Source: Phenylobacterium sp. (lineage in GTDB: Bacteria > Pseudomonadota > Alphaproteobacteria > Caulobacterales > Caulobacteraceae). From it: a DNA stretch of 61,602 bases. The position numbers were made by a program, and so were the translations under genes. Location: the NCBI RefSeq assembly GCF_025351295.1, contig NZ_JANXWD010000008.1, forward strand, positions 1 through 61,602, written 5' to 3'. The notes under the pieces were generated by a model. That model saw nothing but the letters and a program-made list of their open reading frames with translations. It made no database searches and had not been told where the DNA came from. Positions 8,802 to 18,074 of this stretch are shown one piece after another. The first letter of the stretch is position 1, and each line of letters begins with the position of its first letter.

Positions 8802-10034
8802 TTACGTCTCGAAGATTCCCATGAGCAGCGGGCGGACGAAGACCGAGGCGGCGGCCTTGGGGCGGACGTCGGGGACCAGGTAGCCCAGTTCGGCGCAGGC
8901 GTTCAGCGTGGCATTCAGCATCTGGGCGGCGATGGCCGGGTCGACCGGGCGGATCGAGCCCTCCGCGATGCCGTCGGAGATCATCGAGGCGAAGCGCTCG
9001 GAGATGCGGTTGGCGTGGTCCATCATCACCCGGCGCATCTGTTCCGGCAGGGCGGTGAGCGCCAGGGTGCGCAGCAGCGGGCCGTGTTCGGAGAGCTGGA
9101 ACTCGGCCAGGGCCGCGGCGCAGGCCGACAGCTTGTCCCACTGGTTGCCCGGCAGCTCCATGGCCAGCCGCTGGGCGCGGCGCATCACCTCGAAGCTGCG
9201 CTCGAAACAGGCCACCACCAGGTCGTCCTTGGCCTCGTTGTGGTGGTAGAAGCTGCCCTTGGTGACGTTCAGCTCGGCGGAGATCTTGTCCACCGAGGCG
9301 CCGCGGTAGCCGCGCCGGTTGATCAGCCGGGTGGCGGCCAGCAGGAAGGTCTCGCGCGAAGTTTCCGGCCCCTCGCGCGCCGCCAGCCTGGCCATGGAGA
9401 TGGCGGCCGGCTCCCAGGAACTGCCCTCCGGCGCGACGCCGTTCAGCAGGATGTCGACGATCCGGTCGCGGATGCGCGGATAGTCCTCGGTCTCGTAGCG
9501 GACCAGCCACGCGCCACCCCAGAACACCTGCTCCAGCAGCATCCGCGTGCGCGCCGTACGCCGGCCGCGCGACATCCACAGCATGTCGGGATGGTCGAAC
9601 ATCTGCCGCGCCTTGCGGAACAGCCGGCCATAGGACTGCGCCACCTCCTCGCGGCGCGGCGAGCTGAGGGCGCGCAATTCGGAGATGATCGGCAGCGGCG
9701 GGGCCTGGCCCTCGTCGATCCGCTTCAGGGTGTCGAGGTAGCCGGTCAGGAAGGCGTGCAGCCGCTCGGACGGACTCGGCGCGCGGATCGCCGCGTCGGC
9801 GATATCGTGCAGGGTCTCGATCCCGCGGGTTATGCAGGCGGCCGCCAGGTCGTCCTTGCGCTTGAAATAGTAGGTGACGCTGGTGGTGGAAAGGTCGACC
9901 GCGGCGGCGGTGTCGCCCAGCGTCAGGCCCTTGATCCCCTTGCGGTTCAGGATGCGGGTCGCCGCGTCCAGGATGGCCTCGCGCTTGCGTTCGAACCGGT
10001 CCGTGGACTTCGCCGCGGCGCTGCGCTGGGCCAT
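8802..10034 (-). CDS. Tandem TetR/AcrR transcriptional regulator (two DNA-binding domains in one chain)
   Basis: A 410-residue protein with two complete TetR modules in one polypeptide. Module 1 has the HTH ILDAATRILNRKGIKGLTLG ... VDLSTTSVTYYFKRKDDL (about residues 18-62) and a helical ligand domain to about 200. Module 2 has FLLAATRLINRRGYRGASVD ... LNVTKGSFYHHNEAKDDL (about 220-265) and a second ligand domain. Such a chain is effectively a covalent TetR dimer with two different recognition helices, so its operator may be asymmetric. ATG 10034 begins MAQRSAAAK after a G-rich stretch (GGGGGGAAA); codons further upstream look non-coding. No neighbouring target is obvious. TetR_N pairs in single chains are known but little studied. 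Confidence 0.88.
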   Translation of the reverse strand: MAQRSAAAKSTDRFERKREAILDAATRILNRKGIKGLTLGDTAAAVDLSTTSVTYYFKRKDDLAAACITRGIETLHDIADAAIRAPSPSERLHAFLTGYLDTLKRIDEGQAPPLPIISELRALSSPRREEVAQSYGRLFRKARQMFDHPDMLWMSRGRRTARTRMLLEQVFWGGAWLVRYETEDYPRIRDRIVDILLNGVAPEGSSWEPAAISMARLAAREGPETSRETFLLAATRLINRRGYRGASVDKISAELNVTKGSFYHHNEAKDDLVVACFERSFEVMRRAQRLAMELPGNQWDKLSACAAALAEFQLSEHGPLLRTLALTALPEQMRRVMMDHANRISERFASMISDGIAEGSIRPVDPAIAAQMLNATLNACAELGYLVPDVRPKAAASVFVRPLLMGIFET

Positions 10035-10146
10035 GGACGCGTATTTCCCCCCTGGAGGGTCCTTTTGACCCTGAAAGCACCGCTCCGCCAAGCGGTTCCG
10101 TTGCGGAAGTTCGCGGCAAGACCAGCAGTCTCGACCGCCTGGCGGG

Positions 10147-11559
10147 TCAGCTGTCGGAGAAGCCGAACGGCGCGCTGGTGCGACGGATGTCGTCGGGCAG
10201 GATCTGGCGGCCGATCGGCGGCGCCGACCGGGCCGTGCATTCGGTGCGATGGCAGATGCGGCAGGTGACGCCGATGGGGGTCGCCGTCTCCGGTCCGGGC
10301 TGGCCATCGGTGTAGATCAGGCGCCCGGCGTGCTCGGCCGCGCAGCCCAGGGCGATGGCGCGCTCGACCCTGACCTTGCCGAACCCGCCGCCGCCGGCGG
10401 TGACGGTGCGGGCGACGGAGAAGAACCGTTGGCCGTCGGGCAGCTCCAGCCATTGGGTCACAATCAGGCGGGGGGTGCGGAACGCCGCGTGGACATTCCA
10501 CAGCGGACAGCCCCCGCCGTGCCGCGCGAAGGGGAAGCCGGCGCCGTCCAGCCGTTTGGAGACGTTCCCAGCCTCATCCACGCGGATGAAGAAGAACGGC
10601 ACCCGCTCCTGGCCGGGCTTCTGCAGGGTGGTGAGGCGGTGGGCGACCTGTTCGAAGCTGGCCCCGAACTGCCGCGCCAGCGCCTCCAGGTCGTAGCGCC
10701 GGGCCTCCACCGCGCGGGCGAAGGCCGAGTAGGGCATCAGCAGGGCCGCCGCCGCGTAGCTGGCCAGGGCGCGGCGGGTCAGGCGCTCGCCGCTCTCGGT
10801 GAACGACCCCTCGGCGACTACGGCGGCGATATCGGCGTCCAGCTCCAGATAGGCCAGCTGCAGGGCCAGCTGGAAGGTCTGGCTGGCGTGGTCCAGCTCG
10901 TCGCTCAGCAGGATCTCGCGCCGGTGGCGATCCAGGCGACGGATGGAGCCGACCATCACCTCGGGCGGCATGCGGCGGACCCGCAGGTTGTGGCGGGCCC
11001 TGAAGTAGCCGGTCAGGCTGTCGTGGTCGGCGACCGTCTGGGCCAGGCGCTCGGCGGGGTCGTCCAGGCTGGGGAAGCAGTTGCGGCGGGCTTCCAGGAA
11101 GCGGCGCGACTCGGCGATCGGGTCGGAGGCGTCCAGGCCGCCGGCCGTTCCCGCCGGGCCCGACTCGGCGCCGCGGTCGGCCAGCGCCAGCTGTTCTTCC
11201 TTATAGGCGGTATAGAGGCGCAGCAGCGCCTCGGTGACCCCCGGGAAGTTGGTGGTGACGTCGGCGGTTTCCAGCGACGGCAGGTCGATGTCGGCGAACA
11301 TCGGGTCCTTCAGCACCGCCTGCAGCCGCGCGGTCTCCTCGGCGCCGCCACCGGCCGCCAGCGCCGCCATGTCCATCTTGTAGGTCTGGGCCAGCCGCAG
11401 CAGCACCTCGGCGCTGAGCGGGCGGTGATTACGCTCCAGCAGCGCGATATAGGAGGCCGAGACTTCCAGGTCGGAGGCCATGTCGGCCTGGGTCAGGCCC
11501 AAGTCGCGCCGCAGGCGCCGAAGGCTGGGTCCCACATACAGGCGGCGGTCGGTCGGCAT
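10147..11559 (-). CDS. ScfR/RamB/MccR-like XRE regulator, candidate glyoxylate shunt regulator
   Basis: A 470-residue protein with an N-terminal Cro/C1 helix-turn-helix (LRRLRRDLGLTQADMASDLEVSASYIALLERN), a middle part resembling a degenerate M78 peptidase domain (LLSDELDHASQTFQLALQLAYLE), and a C-terminal short-chain acyl-CoA regulator domain with conserved cysteines (GGGCPLWNVHAAFRTP, GCAAEHAG, CRICHRTECTARS). Relatives include RamB, which controls acetate/glyoxylate genes, and MccR, which binds acyl-CoA. ATG 11559 has GGAGG 6 bases upstream; a TTG at 11580 is less likely. It is transcribed divergently from aceA, across an inverted repeat that is a good operator candidate. Confidence 0.9.
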   Translation of the reverse strand: MPTDRRLYVGPSLRRLRRDLGLTQADMASDLEVSASYIALLERNHRPLSAEVLLRLAQTYKMDMAALAAGGGAEETARLQAVLKDPMFADIDLPSLETADVTTNFPGVTEALLRLYTAYKEEQLALADRGAESGPAGTAGGLDASDPIAESRRFLEARRNCFPSLDDPAERLAQTVADHDSLTGYFRARHNLRVRRMPPEVMVGSIRRLDRHRREILLSDELDHASQTFQLALQLAYLELDADIAAVVAEGSFTESGERLTRRALASYAAAALLMPYSAFARAVEARRYDLEALARQFGASFEQVAHRLTTLQKPGQERVPFFFIRVDEAGNVSKRLDGAGFPFARHGGGCPLWNVHAAFRTPRLIVTQWLELPDGQRFFSVARTVTAGGGGFGKVRVERAIALGCAAEHAGRLIYTDGQPGPETATPIGVTCRICHRTECTARSAPPIGRQILPDDIRRTSAPFGFSDS

Positions 11560-11573
11560 GTCAGGCCTCCAAT

Positions 11574-11620
11574 CTGTCAATCCTTACAACATTACAGAGA
11601 AACCTTGTAAAGTATGACAG
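11574..11620. promoter_or_regulatory. Inverted-repeat operator candidate between the ScfR-like gene and aceA
   Basis: CTGTCAATCCTTACAA (11574-11589) faces TTGTAAAGTATGACAG (11605-11620). The arms match at 12 of 16 positions, including perfect CTGTCA/TGACAG and TTACAA/TTGTAA blocks, with a 15-base spacer. It lies immediately upstream of the regulator start and 87 bases before the aceA start, where a regulator of both divergent genes would bind. Confidence 0.6.
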
Positions 11621-11707
11621 TTAGACCCCGAACAGACTCCCCAGGCACGCGGCTTGCACGCTACCGGCCAGATCAATCCAGCCTGTCTGATATCGGGGAT
11701 CGCCACG

Positions 11708-13300
11708 ATGGCCTACCAAGACCACATCATCGAGATGAGCCAGCTCATTGCGAGCAAGAAGGGCCCCTGGGGCGGGATCGACCCGGAGGCCGTGGCGCGC
11801 ATGCGGCTGCAGAACCGGTTCAAGACCGGGCTGGAGATCGCCCGCTACACCGCCGGCATCATGCGCGCCGACATGGCCGCCTACGATGCGGACCCGGCCA
11901 ACTACACCCAGTCGCTGGGCTGCTGGCACGGCTTCGTCGCCCAGCAGAAGATGATCTCGATCAAGAAGCACTTCGGCACCACCAAGGGGAAGTACATCTA
12001 TCTTTCCGGCTGGATGGTCGCGGCCCTGCGCTCCGACTTCGGCCCGCTGCCGGACCAGTCGATGCACGAGAAGACCTCGGTGCCGGCGCTGATCGAGGAG
12101 ATCTACACCTTCCTGAAGCAGGCCGACGCCCGTGAGCTGAACCTGATGTTCCGCGACCTCGACGCCGCCCGCGCGGCCGGCGACAAGGCCAGGGAACAGA
12201 CGCTGCAGGACGCCATCGACGGCTTCGAGACCCATGTCGTACCAATCATCGCCGACATCGACGCCGGCTTCGGCAACGCGGAAGCCACCTACCTGCTGGC
12301 CAAGAAGATGATCGAGGCCGGGGCCTGCGCCCTGCAGATCGAGAATCAGGTCTCCGACGAGAAACAGTGCGGCCACCAGGACGGCAAGGTCACGGTCCCG
12401 CACGAGGACTTCCTGGCGAAGGTGCGCGCCTGCCGCTACGCCTTCCTGGAACTGGGCGTCGACAACGGCATCATCGTCACCCGCACCGACAGCCTTGGCG
12501 CCGGCCTGACCAAGCAGATCGCGGTCAGCCACACGCCCGGCGACATCGGCGACCAGTACAACAGCTTCCTCGACTGCGAGGAGATCTCGCCGGCCGACAT
12601 GAAGAACGGCGACGTGGTGCTGAACCGCGGCGGCAAGCTGCTGCGGCCCAAGCGCCTGGCCTCCAACCTGTTCCAGTTCCGCGCCGGCTCGGGCGAGGAC
12701 CGCTGCGTTCTCGACAGCATCACCTCGCTGCAGAACGGCGCCGACATCCTGTGGATCGAGACCGAGAAGCCGCACGTCGAGCAGATCGCCGGGATGATGG
12801 ACCGCATCCGCGCCGTCGTGCCGAACGCCAAGCTGGCCTACAACAACTCGCCGTCGTTCAACTGGACGCTGAACTTCCGCCAGCAGGTCTATGACGCCTG
12901 GGCCAAGGCGGGCAAGGACGTGTCGGCCTACGACCGCGAGGGCCTGATGAGCGCCCAGTACGACGTCACCGAACTGGCCGTCGAGGCCGACGAGCGCATC
13001 CGCACCTTCCAGGCCGACGGCGCCAAGCGGGCCGGCATCTTCCACCACCTGATCACGCTGCCGACCTACCACACCGCTGCGCTGTCGACCGACAACCTGG
13101 CCAAGGAGTACTTCGGGACCCAGGGCATGCTGGGCTACGTCAAGAACGTCCAGCGCCAGGAAATCCGCCAGGGCATCGCCTGCGTGCGGCACCAGAACAT
13201 GTCCGGCTCGGACATCGGCGACGACCACAAGGAATACTTCGCCGGCGAAGCTGCCCTCAAGGCGGGCGGCGTGCACAATACGATGGGCCAGTTCGCCTAG
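11708..13300 (+). CDS. aceA: Isocitrate lyase (long type)
   Basis: Cleaves isocitrate to glyoxylate and succinate, the first step of the glyoxylate shunt. The 530-residue chain is the long form found in Pseudomonas rather than the 430-residue E. coli form. The catalytic loop reads DEKQCGHQDGKV (KQCGH instead of KKCGH, as in the long class), with other conserved stretches IIADIDAGFGN, ALQIENQVSD, IIVTRTDS and LAYNNSPSFNW. It starts with ATG at 11708. glcB (second shunt enzyme) follows after 72 bases that contain a hairpin. The divergent ScfR-like gene is its probable regulator. Confidence 0.97.
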   Translation: MAYQDHIIEMSQLIASKKGPWGGIDPEAVARMRLQNRFKTGLEIARYTAGIMRADMAAYDADPANYTQSLGCWHGFVAQQKMISIKKHFGTTKGKYIYLSGWMVAALRSDFGPLPDQSMHEKTSVPALIEEIYTFLKQADARELNLMFRDLDAARAAGDKAREQTLQDAIDGFETHVVPIIADIDAGFGNAEATYLLAKKMIEAGACALQIENQVSDEKQCGHQDGKVTVPHEDFLAKVRACRYAFLELGVDNGIIVTRTDSLGAGLTKQIAVSHTPGDIGDQYNSFLDCEEISPADMKNGDVVLNRGGKLLRPKRLASNLFQFRAGSGEDRCVLDSITSLQNGADILWIETEKPHVEQIAGMMDRIRAVVPNAKLAYNNSPSFNWTLNFRQQVYDAWAKAGKDVSAYDREGLMSAQYDVTELAVEADERIRTFQADGAKRAGIFHHLITLPTYHTAALSTDNLAKEYFGTQGMLGYVKNVQRQEIRQGIACVRHQNMSGSDIGDDHKEYFAGEAALKAGGVHNTMGQFA

Positions 13301-13325
13301 CGCGAGCGGTTCGGCTCGAAACTCG

Positions 13326-13356
13326 GTGGCCTGGGGCTTTCGCCTCAGGCCACTTT
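13326..13356 (+). terminator. Hairpin with T tail between aceA and glcB (terminator or attenuator)
   Basis: GTGGCCTGGGGC (13326-13337) pairs with GCCTCAGGCCAC (13342-13353), 12 bp with one G-U pair, loop TTTC, followed by TTT. It ends only 16 bases before the glcB start, leaving little room for a separate promoter, so partial termination that lowers glcB relative to aceA is likely. Confidence 0.65.
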
Positions 13357-13372
13357 GCTATCCGGTGCGCGA

Positions 13373-15526
13373 ATGGACATCAGCAACACCCTGGCCGTCG
13401 ACGATATCCTGCACGCCTTCGTGGAGCAGGAACTGCTGCCGGGCGCCGGCATCGGCCCGCAGGCGTTCTGGGTGGCGCTGGAGGCCATCCTGGCGGACTT
13501 CGGCCCGCGCAACGCGGCCCTGCTGGCGCGGCGCGACGCGCTGCAGGCCAAGATCGACGGCTGGTGGCGCGCGCGGCGCGGCCAGGCCATGGACGTCGCC
13601 GAGGAGATCGCCTTCCTGCGGGAGATCGGCTACCTGCTGCCCGAGCCGCCGGCCTTCCAGATCGGCACCCGCAACGTCGATCCCGAGATCGCCAGGCTGG
13701 CCGGGCCGCAACTGGTGGTGCCGGTGTCCAACGGCCGCTATGCGCTGAATGCCGCCAATGCCCGCTGGGGCAGTCTCTATGACGCCCTCTACGGCACCGA
13801 CGCCATCGAGCCGCCGACCGGCGCCAAGGGCTACGACCCGGTGCGCGGCGGCAAGGTGATCGCGTTCGCGCGCGAGCTGCTGGACCGGGTCGCGCCGCTC
13901 TCCAACGGCTCGCACGCCGACGCGGTCGCCTACACGGTGATCGGCGAGAACCTGGCGGCGCACCTGGCGGGCGGGCAGGAGTCCTTCCTCGCCGACCCGG
14001 GCCAGTTCGCCGGTTATCGCGGCGCGGCCATCGCCCCGGACGGTCTGCTGCTGCGCCATAACGGGCTGCACCTCGAAATCCTGGTCGATCGCCAGCATCC
14101 CATCGGCCAGGACGACCCGGCCGGGGTCGCCGACGTGCTGGTCGAGGCGGCGCTGACCGCCATCCAGGACTGCGAGGACTCGGTCGCCGCCGTGGACGCC
14201 GAGGACAAGGTCGGCGTCTACCGCAACTGGCTGGGACTGATGCGCGGCGACCTCTCGGCCAGCTTCGCCAAGGGCGGCCGCACCGAAATCCGGCGCCTGG
14301 ACGAGGATCGCCGCTATGTGGCGCCCGACGGCGGCGCGCTCAGCCTGCGCGGGCGCTCGCTGATGCTGGTCCGCAACGTCGGCCACCACATGCTCACCGA
14401 CATGGTCCGCTACGATGGCCAGCCGGCCTATGAGACCGCGATCGACGCCCTGATCACCGTCACCGCCGCCCTGCACGACCTGCAGGCCGGCCGCAACAGC
14501 CCGGCCGGCTCGGTCTATATCGTCAAGCCCAAGATGCACGGCCCCGACGAGGTGGCGCTGGCCGTGCGTCTGTTCGACCTGGTCGAGGACGCCCTGGGCC
14601 TGGCCCGCAACACCGTCAAGCTTGGGATCATGGACGAGGAGCGGCGCACCAGCGCCAACCTCAAGGCCTGCATCTTCGCCGCCCGGGACCGGGTGGTGTT
14701 CATCAACACCGGCTTCCTCGACCGCACCGGCGACGAGATCCACACCGCCATGGAAGCCGGCCCGGTCGCCCGCAAGGACGCCATCAAGGCCGAGCCCTGG
14801 CTGCCGGCCTATGAGCAGCGCAACGTCGAGATCGGCCTGGCCACCGGCTTCCCCGGCCATGCCCAGATCGGTAAGGGCATGTGGGCGGCGCCCGACCTGA
14901 TGGCCTCGATGCTGGCGACCAAGGGCGGCCACCCCCGCGCCGGCGCCAACACCGCCTGGGTGCCCTCGCCCACCGCAGCCGTGCTGCACGCCCTGCACTA
15001 CCATGAGGTCGACGTGCCGGCGCTTCAGACTGAGATGGCCAAGGCCGGCGAGCCCACCGGCCTCACCGACCTGCTGACCCCGCCGCTGGCCAAGTCCAAC
15101 TGGAGCCCCGCCGACGTGCAGCAGGAGCTGGACAACAACGCCCAGGGCATCCTGGGCTATGTCGTGCGCTGGATCGACCAGGGGGTCGGCTGTTCCAAGG
15201 TGCCCGACATCCACGACGTGGGCCTGATGGAGGACCGCGCCACCCTGCGGATCTCCAGCCAGCACATCGCCAACTGGCTGCACCACGGGGTCTGCACCGA
15301 GGCGCAGGTGCGCGAGACCCTGGGCCGGATGGCCAAGGTGGTCGACGGCCAGAACGCCGGCGACCCGCTGTACCAGCCCATGGCCGGCAACCCGGACAGC
15401 ATCGCCTACCAGGCCGCTCTGGAGCTGGTGTTCGAAGCCCGCGCCCAGCCCAACGGCTACACCGAGCACATCCTCACGCGCCGCCGCCGCGAGCGGAAGG
15501 CGCAGATCGGGAGCCTGAGCCGGTAG
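13373..15526 (+). CDS. glcB: Malate synthase G
   Basis: Condenses glyoxylate with acetyl-CoA to malate, the second enzyme of the glyoxylate shunt. The 717-residue monomeric G-type is recognised by [20 protein letters not shown], the acetyl-CoA/metal-site stretch [50 protein letters not shown], the conserved [15 protein letters not shown], and [22 protein letters not shown] near the C-terminus. ATG 13373 ([11 protein letters not shown]) is chosen over a TTG at 13355. It probably shares transcripts with aceA, tempered by the hairpin in between. Confidence 0.97.
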   Translation: MDISNTLAVDDILHAFVEQELLPGAGIGPQAFWVALEAILADFGPRNAALLARRDALQAKIDGWWRARRGQAMDVAEEIAFLREIGYLLPEPPAFQIGTRNVDPEIARLAGPQLVVPVSNGRYALNAANARWGSLYDALYGTDAIEPPTGAKGYDPVRGGKVIAFARELLDRVAPLSNGSHADAVAYTVIGENLAAHLAGGQESFLADPGQFAGYRGAAIAPDGLLLRHNGLHLEILVDRQHPIGQDDPAGVADVLVEAALTAIQDCEDSVAAVDAEDKVGVYRNWLGLMRGDLSASFAKGGRTEIRRLDEDRRYVAPDGGALSLRGRSLMLVRNVGHHMLTDMVRYDGQPAYETAIDALITVTAALHDLQAGRNSPAGSVYIVKPKMHGPDEVALAVRLFDLVEDALGLARNTVKLGIMDEERRTSANLKACIFAARDRVVFINTGFLDRTGDEIHTAMEAGPVARKDAIKAEPWLPAYEQRNVEIGLATGFPGHAQIGKGMWAAPDLMASMLATKGGHPRAGANTAWVPSPTAAVLHALHYHEVDVPALQTEMAKAGEPTGLTDLLTPPLAKSNWSPADVQQELDNNAQGILGYVVRWIDQGVGCSKVPDIHDVGLMEDRATLRISSQHIANWLHHGVCTEAQVRETLGRMAKVVDGQNAGDPLYQPMAGNPDSIAYQAALELVFEARAQPNGYTEHILTRRRRERKAQIGSLSR

Positions 15527-15660
15527 ACATGGCGCCGACCCCGGCCCGCCCCCAGCGGTCGGCGGTCGGCGAGACCCGGTGTTCACGCCGGGCGTGCATT
15601 GACAGCGACCACAAGTCCCGCGACCACTGGCTGGCCAGTCCAGAGTGAAGAAAGCCGGGC

Positions 15661-17496
15661 ATGTCGCTACCCACCGAAAGCGTGACCCTGGCGGGCAGCG
15701 GCCTCGTCTTCGTGAACTATTACGGCTCCGGGGTGAGCGACGCCTATCGGGGCGCCGTGCTTGACGCCGAGCACATACTGCAGGGCCTGTTTACCGACGC
15801 GACCACGGTCGGCATGCGGTTCGACCTGGGCCCGCTGAGCGGCGCCTTCGCCGCCTACAACACGTTTTCCACCACGCCGGTCAGCTACACCACACTGGTG
15901 GACGCGCTGCAGGCGCACGCCACCAGCGCCGACGACTTCGCCGCCGTCGCCGGCCTGCCCGCGGTCGATCCCTCGAACGGCGTGGGGTTTTCGCTGCCGT
16001 TCGCCGAGGCCCGGGTGCTGGGTCTGGCGGTCCAGACCAATTCGGTTGACGACAGCATCACCCTGAACAACGACGTGGCGTTCGACTACGGCGCGGATGC
16101 GGTCGGCACGCTGCTGCACGAGATCACCGAGGGCGTGTTCGGCCGCATCGGCGGCCTGGGCCTGCAGGGCGTCCGCTGGAAGCCGATGGACCTGTTCCGG
16201 TTCGCCGCCAGCGGCCAGCGCGACGTCACCGGCGGGGCCGACGGGGTCCCGACCTTCTTCGGCATCGACGGCGCCCACGTGACCGGGCCGCAGTACCATA
16301 GCGCCATCGACGCCGCGGGCCGGGACGACGGCTTCGACCTGGCGGACTGGGACCATACCCGCGGCGACGCCTTCGGCCCGGTGTCGGCGGGGACACCCAC
16401 GGCGCTGACGCCGACCGACGTGCAGATCCTCGACATCCTGGGCTGGGGGCCGGCGGTGGCGGGGGCACCCTACGTGCCGCCGCCGGACGAGTTCGCCTCC
16501 AGCCTCACCGACACCACCGCGCCGTTCGGCCTGCTGGCGGTCGGCGGCTCGGCCAGCGGGGCGCTGCAGTCGGCGGGGGACCGCGACTGGTTCAAGGTGA
16601 CCCTCGAGCCGGGCGTCACCTACACCATCAACCAGGTCGCCCGGGGGGGCGGCGGCGGGACGGTGGCCGACAGCTTCCTGCGGCTGCACGACGCGAGCGG
16701 CGGCCTGCTGGCCTTCAACGACGATGTCGTCAGCGGCGGCCAGCCGGACTCCCGCATCGTGTTCACCGCCACGACCGGCGGGACCTACTATGTCGAGGCC
16801 GGCAGTTTCGTGGACGGCTACACCGGCACGTACCGCCTGGACCTGACCCAGGGCGCGGCCACGCCGACCGCCGGCGACGACGCCCTGGTGGGCGCCACCG
16901 GCGGGGCGACGATCGACGGGCTGGCGGGCAACGACACCATCACCGGCGGCAACGGCCCGAACTACCTGCGCGGCGGCGACGGCAACGACGCCATCGGGGG
17001 TGGTGGCGGCTTCGACGACATCAACGGCAACATGGGCGACGACACCCTGCACGGCGGGGCCGGCGACGACTGGGTGGTGGGCGGCAAGGGCAACGACCTG
17101 CAGTTCGGCGGCGACGGCGCCGACGTGGTGCTGGGCAACCTGGGCGACGACACCCTGAGCGGAGACGCCGGGAACGACATCGTGCGCGGCGGCCAGGGCA
17201 ACGACATCCTCTCCGGCGGCGCCGGAAACGACTATGTCTCCGGCGACCGCGGCGACGACACCATGACCGGCGGGCCGGGCGCGGACCTGTTCCACAGTTT
17301 CGGCGACGCAGGAATCGACCGTGTGACCGACTTCAGCGTCGCCGAGGGCGACCGGGTGATGCTGGATCCCGGCTCCACCTACACAGTGGCTCAGGTGGGC
17401 GCCGACACGGTGATCAGCATCGCCGGCGGTGCCCAGATGACCCTGGTCGGGGTCAGCCTGAGCACCCTGCCGGACGGCTGGATCTTCGTCGGCTGA
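15661..17496 (+). CDS. RTX-type secreted metalloprotease candidate with PPC domain
   Basis: A 611-residue multi-domain protein. Residues 1-275 form a putative metallopeptidase region with LLHEITEGVFGRIGG (His153-Glu154), resembling the family often annotated NF038122. About residues 278-400 are a pre-peptidase C-terminal (PPC) beta-sandwich (SGALQSAGDRDWFKVTLEPG ... GTYYVEAGSF). About residues 405-545 hold glycine/aspartate-rich calcium-binding nonapeptide repeats of the RTX type (GGAGNDYVSG, GGQGNDILSG). The C-terminal 60 residues match the usual type I secretion tail. There is no N-terminal signal peptide, consistent with type I export, but no T1SS genes lie in the window. Only HExxE, without an obvious third zinc ligand of the metzincin type, is seen, so protease activity is unproven. 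Confidence 0.8.
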   Translation: MSLPTESVTLAGSGLVFVNYYGSGVSDAYRGAVLDAEHILQGLFTDATTVGMRFDLGPLSGAFAAYNTFSTTPVSYTTLVDALQAHATSADDFAAVAGLPAVDPSNGVGFSLPFAEARVLGLAVQTNSVDDSITLNNDVAFDYGADAVGTLLHEITEGVFGRIGGLGLQGVRWKPMDLFRFAASGQRDVTGGADGVPTFFGIDGAHVTGPQYHSAIDAAGRDDGFDLADWDHTRGDAFGPVSAGTPTALTPTDVQILDILGWGPAVAGAPYVPPPDEFASSLTDTTAPFGLLAVGGSASGALQSAGDRDWFKVTLEPGVTYTINQVARGGGGGTVADSFLRLHDASGGLLAFNDDVVSGGQPDSRIVFTATTGGTYYVEAGSFVDGYTGTYRLDLTQGAATPTAGDDALVGATGGATIDGLAGNDTITGGNGPNYLRGGDGNDAIGGGGGFDDINGNMGDDTLHGGAGDDWVVGGKGNDLQFGGDGADVVLGNLGDDTLSGDAGNDIVRGGQGNDILSGGAGNDYVSGDRGDDTMTGGPGADLFHSFGDAGIDRVTDFSVAEGDRVMLDPGSTYTVAQVGADTVISIAGGAQMTLVGVSLSTLPDGWIFVG

Positions 17497-17515
17497 GCGG
17501 GCCGGCCGACGTCCG

Positions 17516-17869
17516 CTATTTCTTCATCCAGCCGCCGCCGGCCGGCTTGTAATAATCGCCCGGCTTCAGCTTGGCCTGGACGATGGCCGTATAGGCCGAG
17601 CCGCCGGCCGCCTCGACCGAGACGCCGTTCTTGGCGGCCGCCTGGCGGTAGAGCGCGCCGCGACCGTCGTTGATCTCCTGGACGGCCGCCTTCAACGCGG
17701 TGTCGCTGGAAGGCTTCACGAAGCCCAGGTAGCCATCGGCCTGCTCGCCGACCACGCCAGCAGACTTGGCGGCGTCGACGGCGGACTTGGCGTCCATGGC
17801 GATCGCCGCGGCTGGCGCAAGCGCGAGCGCAGCGAGTACGGCGGCGGTGATGCTGAGGGTGTGTCGCAT
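17516..17869 (-). CDS. ydbL: YdbL-family (DUF1318) periplasmic protein
   Basis: A 117-residue protein with a clear signal peptide (MRHTLSITAAVLAALALAPAAAIA) and the DUF1318 body SAGVVGEQADGYLGFV, VQEINDGRGALYRQAAAKNGVSVEA and the C-terminal KLKPGDYYKPAGGGW. It is third in the ydbH-ynbE-ydbL operon. In E. coli, YdbL influences assembly of the YdbH-YnbE complex that helps move phospholipids between the membranes. GAGGAGGAG precedes the ATG. Confidence 0.92.
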   Translation of the reverse strand: MRHTLSITAAVLAALALAPAAAIAMDAKSAVDAAKSAGVVGEQADGYLGFVKPSSDTALKAAVQEINDGRGALYRQAAAKNGVSVEAAGGSAYTAIVQAKLKPGDYYKPAGGGWMKK

Positions 17870-17887
17870 GAGCTTTCTCCTCCTCGT

Positions 17888-18061
17888 CTAGAAGAGGTTG
17901 GGGTTCTTCTGGATCAGGTCTTTGACGTCCTGGTCCAGCTGCAGCCGGACGTTGGCGTCCAGCTTGGCGTAAATGGTGATCGGCGCCACCTCGACCCGCA
18001 CGGTCGGGGTGCACGCACCGCAAAGCGTCGCTAACGCCAGCGCGGCCAGCAATCCTCTCAT
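17888..18061 (-). CDS. ynbE: YnbE-family small outer-membrane lipoprotein
   Basis: A 57-residue protein: a short signal sequence (MRGLLAALALATLCGAC), then TPTVRVEVAPITIYAKLDAN and a C-terminal VRLQLDQDVKDLIQKNPNLF typical of YnbE. The lipidated Cys should be that of GAC-TPTV; the -3 position is Cys, a slightly unusual lipobox. In E. coli YnbE oligomerises and caps the YdbH bridge at the outer membrane. GGAG precedes the ATG. Stop 13 bases before YdbH's gene end on the upstream side and 18 bases before ydbL, so the three genes form one operon. Confidence 0.9.
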   Translation of the reverse strand: MRGLLAALALATLCGACTPTVRVEVAPITIYAKLDANVRLQLDQDVKDLIQKNPNLF

Positions 18062-18074
18062 CCCAGGGTCTCCA

